Assembly (NCBI GenBank): GCA_900465685.1 | Contig: UEGR01000012.1 | Span: 124,001-188,000 of the forward strand | Length of the DNA stretch: 64,000 nucleotides | Source of the DNA: Hyphomicrobiales bacterium | Lineage (GTDB): Bacteria; Pseudomonadota; Alphaproteobacteria; Rhizobiales; Rhizobiaceae | Direction of reading: 5' to 3' | Shown: positions 19,139-27,739 of the stretch, piece after piece | Position numbering within the stretch: the first letter of the stretch is position 1 | How the letters are laid out: every line of letters starts with the position of its first letter | Made by a program: the position numbers and the translations under genes | Notes under the pieces: generated by a model | Told to the model about the DNA's origin: nothing | Database searches by the model: none | Seen by the model: the letters and a program-made list of their open reading frames with translations, nothing else

Positions 19139-20020
19139 TCAGTTGATGAGACCTGCATGCTTCATAGCCAGATCGATCTTTTCTGCGGTCGACTCCTCGA
19201 CCTGCACCATTGGCGAGCGCAGACGGTGCTCGACACGTCCAAGACGCGACAGGGCATATTTCGGGCCGGACGGATTCGGCTCGATGAACAGCGCCTTGTG
19301 CAGCGGCATCAGGCGATCCTGCAACTCCAGAGCCTTGGCGTAATCGCCAGCCTGGCAGGCATCCTGAAACTCGGCGCACAGGCGCGGCGCGATATTCGAT
19401 GTCACCGAAATGCACCCTACCCCGCCATGGGCGTTGAAGCCGAGCGCCGTTGCATCCTCGCCCGAAAGCTGGATGAAATCCTTGCCGCAGGTGACCCGCT
19501 GCTCGGAAACGCGCTCGATCTTGCCAGTCGCATCCTTCACACCGATAATGTTCTTGTGATCGCGCACGAGAGCACCCATCGTTTCAGGCGTCATGTCGAT
19601 GACCGAACGGCCCGGAATGTTGTAAATGATGAGCGGGATCGAGATCGAGCGGGCAACTCGCGAGAAATGCTCGTAGAGGCCACGCTGGTTCGGCTTATTG
19701 TAATAAGGCGTAACCACCAGCACGGCATCCGCACCAGCCTTTTCCGCATGCTGGGCGAGTTCAATCGCCTCGACCGTGTTGTTCGAGCCTGCGCCGGCGA
19801 TGACCGGCACGCGACCGGCAGCGACTTCAATGCAAACCTCGATGACGCGCTTGTGCTCATCATGGGAAAGCGTCGGCGTTTCGCCCGTGGTGCCAACCGG
19901 CACGAGACCTTTGGTGCCTTCTTTTATCTGCCAGTCAACAAATGCACGAAAAGCTTTCTCATCGAACGCTCCTTCACGATCGAATGGCGTGACAAGCGCG
20001 GTAATTGAGCCCTTCAGCAT
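19139..20020 (-). CDS. dapA: 4-Hydroxy-tetrahydrodipicolinate synthase
   Basis: A 293-residue DapA, condensing pyruvate with aspartate semialdehyde in lysine and diaminopimelate synthesis. The Schiff-base Lys162 (GVKDAT), Tyr133 (LIIYNIPGR) and Thr44-Thr45 (GTTGETPT) of the catalytic triad are in place. Length is normal. It lies upstream of smpB, with a terminator between, and divergent from the lytic transglycosylase. Confidence 0.95.
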   Translation of the reverse strand: MLKGSITALVTPFDREGAFDEKAFRAFVDWQIKEGTKGLVPVGTTGETPTLSHDEHKRVIEVCIEVAAGRVPVIAGAGSNNTVEAIELAQHAEKAGADAVLVVTPYYNKPNQRGLYEHFSRVARSISIPLIIYNIPGRSVIDMTPETMGALVRDHKNIIGVKDATGKIERVSEQRVTCGKDFIQLSGEDATALGFNAHGGVGCISVTSNIAPRLCAEFQDACQAGDYAKALELQDRLMPLHKALFIEPNPSGPKYALSRLGRVEHRLRSPMVQVEESTAEKIDLAMKHAGLIN

Positions 20021-20427
20021 CAGTAACTCCTGAAAAAGATAGACGGAACCTCAAACCTCAAGGGGCACTCGACCTGTGTTGCGGTTTGCGGAGGCGATGA
20101 ACAATAGTCTTGCAGCAGAAATGGAGCAAGCACATTGCAAGCGGAAAACAGGGGTAATACGGCAGATTTGCGACGAAAATCCCGGCTTTATTTTAGCAAC
20201 TACCTCGCAGGCCCCGACAGTTTTCCGGGATGGGTATATCCAACAGCCGTTTCGGCGTCTGCGGTGCTAAATTATAAAGCTTTTGTTAATCATAGTTTCA
20301 TTCCTGAGACGTATCATGAATATCGAAACGTGCGGGCAAAATGGAAGGCTAACAAAAGCCGGATTTTGCTAACATATTTCACAGCAACCAGTGTTCCGGA
20401 TGGCCGGATTTTTGTTTCAGAGTGTGG
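20021..20427. other. Divergent gap between dapA and slt
   Basis: About 400 bases without a convincing open frame. It holds the promoters of dapA and slt. The half near slt is A+T-rich. I see no recognised operator, riboswitch or repeat. Confidence 0.5.
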
Positions 20428-22572
20428 ATGTCTAAAGAAGTCGTAGCGATCAGTATCAGACGAAAGGCCCTGCTTGCAGGATGCCTTATTGCGGTTGCGG
20501 TGCAGCCGACGGCTTCGTTTGCGCAATCGTCACTGCCGACCGAAGTGCCGACGCCGCTTGCGCGTCCCTTTGCGCCTGCTGCAGTGCAGTCTCCCGCTTC
20601 GCCGATGAATCTGGTGACCCCGACACCGCGTCCCACACCGCCGGATCCGGTTATCACCTCATCATTCAGCCGTGTTGAAAACCCGGCTGCCATTGGCGGC
20701 ACGCTGAAAAGCGGCCTCGATGCGCTTTATTCAAACAATGTAACAAGTGCGGTTGCCTTCCGTAACGGCATGCCGCGCGGTTCGCTTGACCGGCAGATTC
20801 TGACCTGGGCGATTGCGACTTCGGGCATTGACGGCGTTTCAAGCGGTGAAATTGCTGCCGCGACCGCTGAATTGCCCGGCTGGCCCGGCATTTCCACGCT
20901 TCAGCGCAGTTCGGAACGGGCTCTGTTCAAGGAAAACCCACCTGCCGGAACGGTGATGGCGGCCTTTGGCAGCCGTCGCCCGGTGACCACCGAAGGTATG
21001 ATCGTACTGGCGCGCGCCTATGTCAGCATTGGCAATCCTGCGAAGGCGCGTGAACTCCTGTCGCCCTGGTGGGCAACACAGCGTCTGTCGTCGGATGACG
21101 AGCAGAAAGTGCTGAAGGAATTCAACGGTGTCCTGACACGGGACGACCACCAGCGGCGTTTTCTGCGCGCGATCTATAATGACCGCACACAGTCAGCCAA
21201 ACTGCTTGCCGGTCCCGCGCAGGCCCAGTCGCTTTACAATGCCTTTGCAGCCGTCGCCCAGAAGTCGCCCAATGCAGCGGCAACGATTGCTGCCGTGGAT
21301 CGCTCCTGGCAAGCGAACGCTGCCTATCAGTTTCTGAAGATTCGCTATCTGCGTCGCGCTGAGCGCTATGACGACGCCACCGATCTGATGTTGAAGGCGC
21401 CGCGTCAGGCCGCCATGCTGGTTGATCCTGACGCCTGGTGGACCGAACGGCGGATTCTGTCGCGCGAGTTGCTCGACCTCGGTAAACCGCAGCTCGCCTA
21501 TAAGGTGGTCGCGGCCCATGCCGCCGAATCGCCAACGGTTGCAGCCGAAGCGGAATTCCATGCCGGCTGGTATGCGTTGCGCGCGCTCAAGCAGCCGAAA
21601 ACGGCCGCACCGCATTTCGCCAGAATTGCTGAGATTTCTGCCCGGCCGATTTCCGCATCGCGCGCCTATTATTGGCTTGGACGCGCTGCGGACGCGGGAA
21701 GTGGTGGCAATGCGCGCGATTATTATCGCCGCTCCGCGCATTTCGGCACCACCTTCTACGGCCAGCTCTCGGCCGCCAAGCTGGATGAGAAAGCCCCGGA
21801 GCTGATCTATCCGCGACCGAGTGATACGGATCGCGCTCGTTTTGCCAACCGGAACGCGGTTCAGGCGATCAAGCGTCTGGAACAGATCGGCTATGCCGCC
21901 AAGGCGACATCCATCTATACGCAACTTTCGCAAGAACTCGATAGCGTCGGCGAGCTCGCATTGCTGGCCGTCATGGCCGAGCGTAACGAGAACCACTATC
22001 TGGCGCTGCGCGTCGGCAAAACCGCCGCGATGCGTGGGCTTGATGTCGGCGCACTGTCTCATCCGCTCGGCGCCATCCCGGCCAGCGCCAATATCAGCGG
22101 CTCTGGCAAAGCCCTCGCCTATGCGATCGCGCGTCAGGAAAGCGAATTCAATGTCGGCGCCGTTTCCAAGGCTGGTGCACGCGGTCTGCTGCAGCTGATG
22201 CCAGCGACCGCCAAAAGCGTCGCCACACGCAACGGCATGGCTTTCTCCGCACCGCGACTGACAAGCGACGCAGGCTATAATGCCACGCTCGGCGCGCACT
22301 TTCTTGGCGAACAGCTTGACCGGTTCAACGGTTCCTATGTGCTGACCTTTGCCGGATATAATGCAGGGCCGCGCCGTGCTTCGGAATGGGTCGAGAAATA
22401 TGGCGACCCTCGCGGTCAGTCGATCGAAGAGATCGTGGACTGGATCGAGCGCATTCCCTATTCGGAAACGCGCAATTATGTGCAGCGCGTTATGGAAAAT
22501 TACGAGGTCTATAAAGCCCGTTTGACCGGTTCTGCCGATATCGAAACCGATCTGGTTTACGGGCGTCGATAG
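20428..22572 (+). CDS. slt: Soluble-type lytic murein transglycosylase
   Basis: A 714-residue periplasmic transglycosylase that cleaves peptidoglycan with 1,6-anhydro product. An N-terminal signal peptide ends near ASFAQ (about residue 33), followed by a long alpha-helical superhelix region and a C-terminal SLT catalytic domain (about 555-700): IARQESEFN contains the catalytic Glu, then GARGLLQLMPATA and FAGYNAGPRR. ATG at 20428 was preferred to GTG at 20422, two codons upstream; neither has a strong ribosome binding site. Confidence 0.92.
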   Translation: MSKEVVAISIRRKALLAGCLIAVAVQPTASFAQSSLPTEVPTPLARPFAPAAVQSPASPMNLVTPTPRPTPPDPVITSSFSRVENPAAIGGTLKSGLDALYSNNVTSAVAFRNGMPRGSLDRQILTWAIATSGIDGVSSGEIAAATAELPGWPGISTLQRSSERALFKENPPAGTVMAAFGSRRPVTTEGMIVLARAYVSIGNPAKARELLSPWWATQRLSSDDEQKVLKEFNGVLTRDDHQRRFLRAIYNDRTQSAKLLAGPAQAQSLYNAFAAVAQKSPNAAATIAAVDRSWQANAAYQFLKIRYLRRAERYDDATDLMLKAPRQAAMLVDPDAWWTERRILSRELLDLGKPQLAYKVVAAHAAESPTVAAEAEFHAGWYALRALKQPKTAAPHFARIAEISARPISASRAYYWLGRAADAGSGGNARDYYRRSAHFGTTFYGQLSAAKLDEKAPELIYPRPSDTDRARFANRNAVQAIKRLEQIGYAAKATSIYTQLSQELDSVGELALLAVMAERNENHYLALRVGKTAAMRGLDVGALSHPLGAIPASANISGSGKALAYAIARQESEFNVGAVSKAGARGLLQLMPATAKSVATRNGMAFSAPRLTSDAGYNATLGAHFLGEQLDRFNGSYVLTFAGYNAGPRRASEWVEKYGDPRGQSIEEIVDWIERIPYSETRNYVQRVMENYEVYKARLTGSADIETDLVYGRR

Positions 22573-22623
22573 ACAGCTTCAAATTCTGCGGGATGCGCTA
22601 CAAAACATCATCCCGTAACTCCA

Positions 22624-23286
22624 TCAAGCGTCAGTTTTCTTGGCAGGCTTGGCCTTCGGCTTCGCAGGAGCCTTCTTGGCTCTGACTGGCCGTTTGGCCG
22701 CGGGCTTGCTCGTGGCTTCTGCGAGCTTTGCAGCCTGTGCGATCCAGTTTTCGCGTGCGATTCGGCGCGGGAAGCCGATGTGACGTTCGATCCACGCAGC
22801 TTCTTCGTCTGACCAGTTTGCGATCTGGTCATAATGATAGACGCCGAGCTTATTGAGCATCGTCTGGATGGCTTTGCCGATACCGCTGATCGCGGTCAGA
22901 TCATCCGCCTTGCCTTCACGGGGCGCATCGAGCAGTTCGGGACGGCCCGGATCTTCCGGCTCACGCGGTTCTTCTGGTTCTGCAGCCGGAACCGGCAGAG
23001 GTCCGCCAACGACTTCCGCGTCCGGCACAGGCGCTTTCTTCGGTGCACTGACTTTCTGTGGCTTCTTGTCTTTCGGCAGCGACGCCGCTTCTACCGGAGC
23101 AGCGACAGGCTGACCGGGTTCGGGCTTCTCGTCCACGGCAGGAGGCGTCGCGAGCGCAGCCGCGACGATGGTGCGTTCCTCGTCGGTCATGGCCTTGCTT
23201 TTGCCCCGGAACAATTTGCCCAGAACACATCCCACGATAAACGCCACCGCAACAAGGATCGCCAGTTGAATGATCAGCAACGGCAT
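22624..23286 (-). CDS. Membrane-anchored protein with helix-hairpin-helix domain
   Basis: A 220-residue protein of unknown role. One N-terminal membrane segment (residues 4-26) is followed by a Pro/Ala/Lys-rich linker (about 45-125), then a helix-hairpin-helix-like domain (about 128-195: DDLTAISGIGKAIQTMLNKL and DQIANWSDEEAAWIERHIGF), and a Lys/Ala/Pro-rich basic tail. The same domain type ends some alphaproteobacterial NuoE-like proteins. The basic tail and HhH suggest nucleic acid binding at the membrane, but this is inference. Confidence 0.7.
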   Translation of the reverse strand: MPLLIIQLAILVAVAFIVGCVLGKLFRGKSKAMTDEERTIVAAALATPPAVDEKPEPGQPVAAPVEAASLPKDKKPQKVSAPKKAPVPDAEVVGGPLPVPAAEPEEPREPEDPGRPELLDAPREGKADDLTAISGIGKAIQTMLNKLGVYHYDQIANWSDEEAAWIERHIGFPRRIARENWIAQAAKLAEATSKPAAKRPVRAKKAPAKPKAKPAKKTDA

Positions 23287-23379
23287 GTCGGTTTCCCTCG
23301 TACTCTATACTACACGCGCCATAACCTGTTGATTAAGCGCATCTTATCTCTTGCAGGCCGAGCCAGTTCGGCAACTGCT

Positions 23380-23469
23380 TTATTTACGACCGCTCAGCCA
23401 TCCGACGACGATCCCGATCAATACCGCCGCGAGAAGAACTGGCCAGAATGTTTCAGCAAGATAAAGCAT
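23380..23469 (-). CDS. Small single-span membrane peptide (29 aa)
   Basis: A 29-residue frame starting MLYLAETFWPVLLAAVLIGI and ending VVGWLSGRK, i.e. one hydrophobic span with a positively charged C-terminus. Ribosome-binding potential is weak (CAGG about nine bases upstream). It sits in the 324-base gap between the HhH protein and the BON-like protein, same strand as both. The pattern of one span then Gly-x-Leu/Trp-x-x-Arg-x-Lys resembles the N-terminus of the HhH protein. Unproven, but the composition looks selected rather than random. Confidence 0.4.
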   Translation of the reverse strand: MLYLAETFWPVLLAAVLIGIVVGWLSGRK

Positions 23470-23610
23470 CAAAACCTGCACTGGGTTTCATGGGTAAGCC
23501 CCCACGCATTAGTCATAATAAGAAAGCAAAATTTGAAACAGCGAAACTGTCAACTTCGAACAGGAAAGTCACCCAAATCCCTGCCCTAGCGTAAGCTTAA
23601 TCCCATAGAA

Positions 23611-24246
23611 TCACGGCTGGGCTATATCGGATGCCGCCAGTTTCAAACCGAATGGCAACGGCTTGGCCAATATATCGGTCATTGCCTGATATTGCTCGGC
23701 GCTTGCCGCCTTCCCCTTGATCGAAAGCGACCCGTCGGTGATCGTTACCTCGCCATCCGCAAGCGTTTTGGTCAAAGTGAGAGCGAAAAGAACACTGTCG
23801 GAGAATTGTGGCCAGCTTCCGCGCGCCAAGGCCATTTCGTCATCAAGCGACGAGCCGGGTGCGACACCTTCTGCGGCTTCCATGATCTGGTCACGGAGCG
23901 CATTTTCGGGAATGGAGCCTGAAAAGACCAGGCCGTCATTGCTCTTTTCAATCTTGAAAACATAAGGCGACGTGGCAGGCAGAACAGATGTGAGATCCGT
24001 GATGTCGTTGATTCCCCACACGGCACGCAAAGCAGCACGCGCCGCTTCCTCCTCTGCGGGATCAGGCGCAATGCCCTTCACTGTAATGTCACGGCCTTCA
24101 ATATCGAAGCCAGTCCAGACATAGGGCGCCAATGCTTCGGACGTGCGAGTGGAAATATCGGTCTGAACCCGATCCACCCCGAACCACAGCGCCAGCGCCG
24201 TCAGTGTTGCGGTCCACGTTACACCCGGCCAGAACCAGCTTTTCAT
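23611..24246 (-). CDS. Periplasmic BON-like domain protein
   Basis: A 211-residue protein with an N-terminal membrane anchor (about 5-25) and a periplasmic portion. Repeats of a BON-like pattern are visible (FDIEGRDITVKGIAPDPAEE, LVFSGSIPENALRDQIMEAA, VTITDGSLSIKGKAASAEQY), as in the region that precedes the OmpA domain of some rhizobial envelope proteins. Here no OmpA-like peptidoglycan-binding domain follows. Function unknown; an envelope role is likely. Confidence 0.65.
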   Translation of the reverse strand: MKSWFWPGVTWTATLTALALWFGVDRVQTDISTRTSEALAPYVWTGFDIEGRDITVKGIAPDPAEEEAARAALRAVWGINDITDLTSVLPATSPYVFKIEKSNDGLVFSGSIPENALRDQIMEAAEGVAPGSSLDDEMALARGSWPQFSDSVLFALTLTKTLADGEVTITDGSLSIKGKAASAEQYQAMTDILAKPLPFGLKLAASDIAQP

Positions 24247-24366
24247 GTCGCCTCACCTTCCGTGTCTGTGATCCGCTTCTTCGAAGCAGCGCATTTCAAT
24301 AGCTTGTTCGTACAAAGACAGGACATTTCACAAATGCAAGAGCCGTTCGGATCACAGAACAACAAA

Positions 24367-24393
24367 AAACCCGGCAGCTGAGCTGCCGGGTTT
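24367..24393 (-). terminator. Rho-independent terminator after the first porin
   Basis: Near-perfect palindrome aaacccggcagct-g-agctgccgggttt followed on the minus strand by TTTTGTTG. It is 23 bases past the porin stop. Confidence 0.85.
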
Positions 24394-24415
24394 CCTGTAT
24401 CAAATCCGGAAAGGA

Positions 24416-25528
24416 TTAGAACGAACGCTGGAAGCGGATCGTTGCGCCGAAGGCGTCCTTGTCGGAGATCGTGCGGAGCGGGCTTACGCCAGCTTCGTGA
24501 TCGCGCCATTCGTTGCTGAAACGGGTCCAGTTAACTTCCGGCGTGATGGTGAAGCCAGGAACCAGCTCGTATGCAACGTTAGCTGCAACTGCGGTCTTGC
24601 CCCAGTCGTCATGTGCGCCCTGAAGGTTGAAGACAGCCTTGTCGGTTGCCTTGAACTTCAGACCACCCCAGACAGCCCAATCGCCGCCCCACTGGCCGTA
24701 CATCTGGTCCGGAGAAGCTTCCGAAGAGTATGCACCCTGCAACCAGAGCGAGAAACGGTCGGTGATGTTGACGTCGCCGCGAACCTTAGCAGCCCACTCT
24801 TCGATAACCGAGTCGTAAGCTACGACGCCAGCGATCGAACCCCAGCCGCCAGCATACTTCAGGCCACCAACAACGTGCGGCATGTAGCCGTCGATTGCGT
24901 AGTCAGAAGTACCGTTGTAGCCGCCGTCGTTGTCGCCACCCTGTTCGAGAGCGATTACAGCCGAGAAGCCGTTGCCACCGGTGAAGGTGTACGAGATCTT
25001 GCCCGTGCGGTATGCGCCAGCCGAGACCACGTCATCGTTGATGATGTCGCCGAGGTAACCGGTGAAGGTGTGGAATTCCGACTCATCGATACCGACCTTC
25101 AGGCCGCCGAGTTCGATGTAGGCGAACTGCATCGTAACGTCAGAGCTGGTCGTGCCGTAAACGCCGTCTTCACGCGAATTCGAAGCGCCGTAGTTGAAGC
25201 GGGTTTCGGTGAACGTCTTCAGGGTACCGAGTTCGGTTTCCGAAGCGGTCGAGGTGCGGAGCGCGAAACGAGCTGCCTTGTCCCAACCTTCACGGTCCTG
25301 ACCGGAATAAACGTTGTCGCCGCCCTTTACGTCGTAACGGACGTAACCATGGATGCGCAGGCAGGTTTCGGTGCCCGGGATGTAGAAGTAGCCAGCGCCG
25401 TATGCGTCGCAAACGCGAACATATTCAACGGCTTCGGGCTCTGGCGCGACGATTGCGTCGGCAGCCTGAGCGCCGGAAGCTGCAACCAGAGCTGCAGCGG
25501 AGCCGAGAAGAAGGCTCTTGATGTTCAT
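24416..25528 (-). CDS. omp2: Omp2-type porin (copy 1)
   Basis: A 370-residue outer-membrane trimeric porin of the Brucella Omp2 family. A signal peptide ends at GAQA-ADA (about residue 22), two Cys of the N-terminal region (VCDAYG and [10 protein letters not shown]) are conserved, and the protein ends in the aromatic RFQRSF needed for BAM insertion. GGAGG precedes the start. It is divergent from the second copy; the first 71 residues of the two are identical, also in DNA. It differs from copy 2 mainly in loops (for example about residues 73-83 and 200-215) and in a longer last-loop segment near residues 342-360. Confidence 0.94.
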   Translation of the reverse strand: MNIKSLLLGSAAALVAASGAQAADAIVAPEPEAVEYVRVCDAYGAGYFYIPGTETCLRIHGYVRYDVKGGDNVYSGQDREGWDKAARFALRTSTASETELGTLKTFTETRFNYGASNSREDGVYGTTSSDVTMQFAYIELGGLKVGIDESEFHTFTGYLGDIINDDVVSAGAYRTGKISYTFTGGNGFSAVIALEQGGDNDGGYNGTSDYAIDGYMPHVVGGLKYAGGWGSIAGVVAYDSVIEEWAAKVRGDVNITDRFSLWLQGAYSSEASPDQMYGQWGGDWAVWGGLKFKATDKAVFNLQGAHDDWGKTAVAANVAYELVPGFTITPEVNWTRFSNEWRDHEAGVSPLRTISDKDAFGATIRFQRSF

Positions 25529-26123
25529 TTCTGACCTCCAGTCAAAGTTAAAAACGGGTCTGGGCATTTTGATTTGGCTGAAGGACAACCTGTCCCCATC
25601 CCCTTGTGAAAAAGTCGCCCCGAAGCGCTCCTTCTTCTGGATGTGAAGATACTCGCCCGCTCTTTCGTTTCAACACCGAATACGGCTTACCTGCCCCAGC
25701 AAGGCCTCTATGCAGAATGGTTGTTGCAGAAAAGACACGAAATTGTCAGCTTTGAGTGAGGTTCTTTAGTCTTTATTAACATTAGTAAATTGAAATTAAT
25801 CGATCTTAACGATTGAAAACGTGTGTTTTTTCAGTTTGGACGCTTAACCCGGCTCGAGATTCCCTTGTTTCTGGCCTGGGGATTGGAAAGTGTCCTCCAG
25901 ATGGCAAGGAACGGGCGATTCTTCTTTAAAGATTCCGAATCTCTTTCATTTCCAATGACATTATTATGCGACAGGGCAATGAAGGATTCGGCGTTGAAAC
26001 GCCGCAAATCGGGCCTGCACCATGATTGCCTTATATATAAAGGGTGTAATTCTCAGGAAATTTTACCAGCTACTGCGTAAATCGCTTGAAATGCCGCCAC
26101 GTACCGGCTATCTCGCCCTTACC
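25529..26123. other. A+T-rich leader between first porin and tRNA-Ser
   Basis: About 600 bases with no convincing gene. It must carry the promoter and leader of the minus-strand porin and the promoter of tRNA-Ser. The middle part (about 25740-25830) is strongly A+T-rich. An 85-residue plus-strand frame at 25823-26080 lacks any recognisable feature. Confidence 0.5.
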
Positions 26124-26214
26124 GGAGAGGTGGCCGAGTGGTCGAAGGCGCTCCCCTGCTAAGGGAGTAGACCTCATAAGGGTCTCGTGGGTTCGAATCC
26201 CATCCTCTCCGCCA
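26124..26214 (+). tRNA. tRNA-Ser(GCT)
   Basis: A 91-base class II tRNA with a seven-base acceptor stem (ggagagg/cctctcc), an anticodon loop CTGCTAA giving anticodon GCT (26158-26160), a long variable arm, GTTCGAATC T-loop and encoded CCA. It decodes AGC/AGU. It lies between the two porin genes. I looked for a second copy of its 3' end as an integration scar downstream and found none. Confidence 0.96.
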
Positions 26215-26318
26215 CTGCGCTGCCAGCGCACACCAATCCTTCCATCAAAAATGCAGACATTATCACCGCGTTAGGCCGATTCTCGCGCTCTCCGTCGATG
26301 GCGTGTTGATCTTGTTTT

Positions 26319-26348
26319 TTGACAAGCTGAATCGCCAAAATCCATAAG
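26319..26348 (+). promoter_or_regulatory. Candidate sigma-70 promoter of the second porin
   Basis: TTGACA (26319-26324) and CATAAG (26343-26348) with 18-base spacing, 56 bases before the porin start codon. A perfect -35 and a four-of-six -10 make this the best candidate in the leader. Confidence 0.5.
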
Positions 26349-26367
26349 TAACTGAATTAAAATGGTT

Positions 26368-26404
26368 TTCTGACCTGACGCCGATTCTTGACTGGAGGTC
26401 AGAA
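26368..26404 (+). promoter_or_regulatory. Hairpin covering the second porin's ribosome binding site
   Basis: ttctgacct (26368-26376) is the exact complement of aggtcagaa (26396-26404), which contains part of the GGAGG ribosome binding site and ends at the ATG. The nine-base stem with a 19-base loop would mask translation initiation. The other porin has the same right arm but lacks the left arm. Confidence 0.6.
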
Positions 26405-27463
26405 ATGAACATCAAGAGCCTTCTTCTCGGCTCCGCTGCAGCTCTGGTTGCAGCTTCCGGCGCTCAGGCTGCCGACGCAATCGTCGCGCCAGAGCCCGAA
26501 GCCGTTGAATATGTTCGCGTTTGCGACGCATACGGCGCTGGCTACTTCTACATCCCGGGCACCGAAACCTGCCTGCGCATCCATGGTTACGTCCGTTACG
26601 ACGTAAAGGGCGGCGATGACGTCTACACCGGTTACGACCGTAAGGGCTGGGACAAGGGCGCTCGTTTCGCGCTCCGCACCTCGACCGCTTCGGAAACCGA
26701 ATACGGCACGCTGAAGACCTACACCGAAACCCGCTTCAACTACGGCGCAGCTAACTCGCGTGAAGACGGCGAGTACGGCTTGACCGGTTCTGACGTTGCT
26801 CTGCAGTTCGCCTATATCGAACTCGGCGGTCTCAAGGTTGGTATCGATGAGTCGGAATTCCAGACCTTCACCGGTTACCTCGGCGATGTCATCAACGATG
26901 ACGTGGTCGCAGTTGGCGGCTACCGCACTGGCAAGATCTCGTACACCTTCACTGGCGGCAACGGCTTCTCGGCTGTAGTTGCTCTTGAACAGGGTGACGA
27001 CGGCTTCACCATCGACGGCTACATGCCGCACGTTGTTGGCGGCCTGAAGTATGCTGGCGGCTGGGGTTCGATCGCTGGCGTCGTAGCTTACGACTCGGTC
27101 ATCGAAGAATGGGCTGCCAAGGTTCGTGGCGACATCAACATCACCGACCGCTTCTCGGTTTGGTTGCAGGGTGGCTACGCTTCGGAAGGCTCTCCGGACC
27201 AGATGTACGGCATGTGGGGCGGCGATTGGGCTGTCTGGGGTGGCGCGAAGTTCAAGGCAACCGACAAGGCTGTCATCAACATTCAGGGCGCACATGACGA
27301 CTGGGGCAAGACCGCAGTTACGGCTAACGTCGCTTACGAACTCGTTCCTGGCTTCACCATCACGCCTGAAGTTTCGTACACCCGCTTCGGTGGCGAATGG
27401 CGCGACTACGCAGGCGACAAGGATGCCCTCGGCGGCATGGTTCGCTTCCAGCGTTCGTTCTAA
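26405..27463 (+). CDS. omp2: Omp2-type porin (copy 2)
   Basis: A 352-residue outer-membrane porin, close paralogue of the divergent copy. Signal peptide to about residue 22, terminal RFQRSF. It is 18 residues shorter, chiefly through a shorter loop after VALEQGDDG (about residue 200) and loss of the last-loop insertion. Sequence blocks shared exactly with copy 1 alternate with diverged loops, the pattern expected from gene conversion. A promoter-like sequence and a ribosome-binding-site hairpin lie upstream. Which copy corresponds to Brucella omp2a or omp2b cannot be settled by eye. Confidence 0.94.
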   Translation: MNIKSLLLGSAAALVAASGAQAADAIVAPEPEAVEYVRVCDAYGAGYFYIPGTETCLRIHGYVRYDVKGGDDVYTGYDRKGWDKGARFALRTSTASETEYGTLKTYTETRFNYGAANSREDGEYGLTGSDVALQFAYIELGGLKVGIDESEFQTFTGYLGDVINDDVVAVGGYRTGKISYTFTGGNGFSAVVALEQGDDGFTIDGYMPHVVGGLKYAGGWGSIAGVVAYDSVIEEWAAKVRGDINITDRFSVWLQGGYASEGSPDQMYGMWGGDWAVWGGAKFKATDKAVINIQGAHDDWGKTAVTANVAYELVPGFTITPEVSYTRFGGEWRDYAGDKDALGGMVRFQRSF

Positions 27464-27486
27464 TCAGACCAACGTCTGAATCAAAG

Positions 27487-27510
27487 ACGCCAGCGGGAAA
27501 CCGCTGGCGT
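27487..27510 (+). terminator. Hairpin after the second porin
   Basis: acgccagcgg-gaaa-ccgctggcgt, a perfect 10-bp stem with GNRA-type loop 23 bases past the stop. No T-run follows, so termination may be weak or it may protect the transcript end. Confidence 0.6.
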
Positions 27511-27739
27511 CTGCAATCATAGAATCAGTGTTCACAGAGCTGTGAAGTCACCCGCGCCAAAATGGGGATTTTGAACGGGCGGCGACAAGGGGAGTTATCG
27601 AGAAACTGGAAATTGGGGACAAACGGGGGGCCTGAAACAAGGATCGCACCATGTCTCTGCATAAAGTTAGCCTACTTATCTTGTGCTTCTTTAATTATTC
27701 CATTAGTTGTGCAACCCGCAGAATGCCGGGGGGCACAAA

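Noticed and set aside
24497..25534. 345-residue plus-strand frame opposite the first porin, with a similar one (26399-27295, minus) opposite the second
   Set aside because: Both exist because the two porins share sequence; neither has its own ribosome binding site or domain.
25823..26080. 85-residue frame between porin and tRNA-Ser
   Set aside because: No ribosome binding site, no recognisable domain, low-quality composition in an A+T-rich leader.
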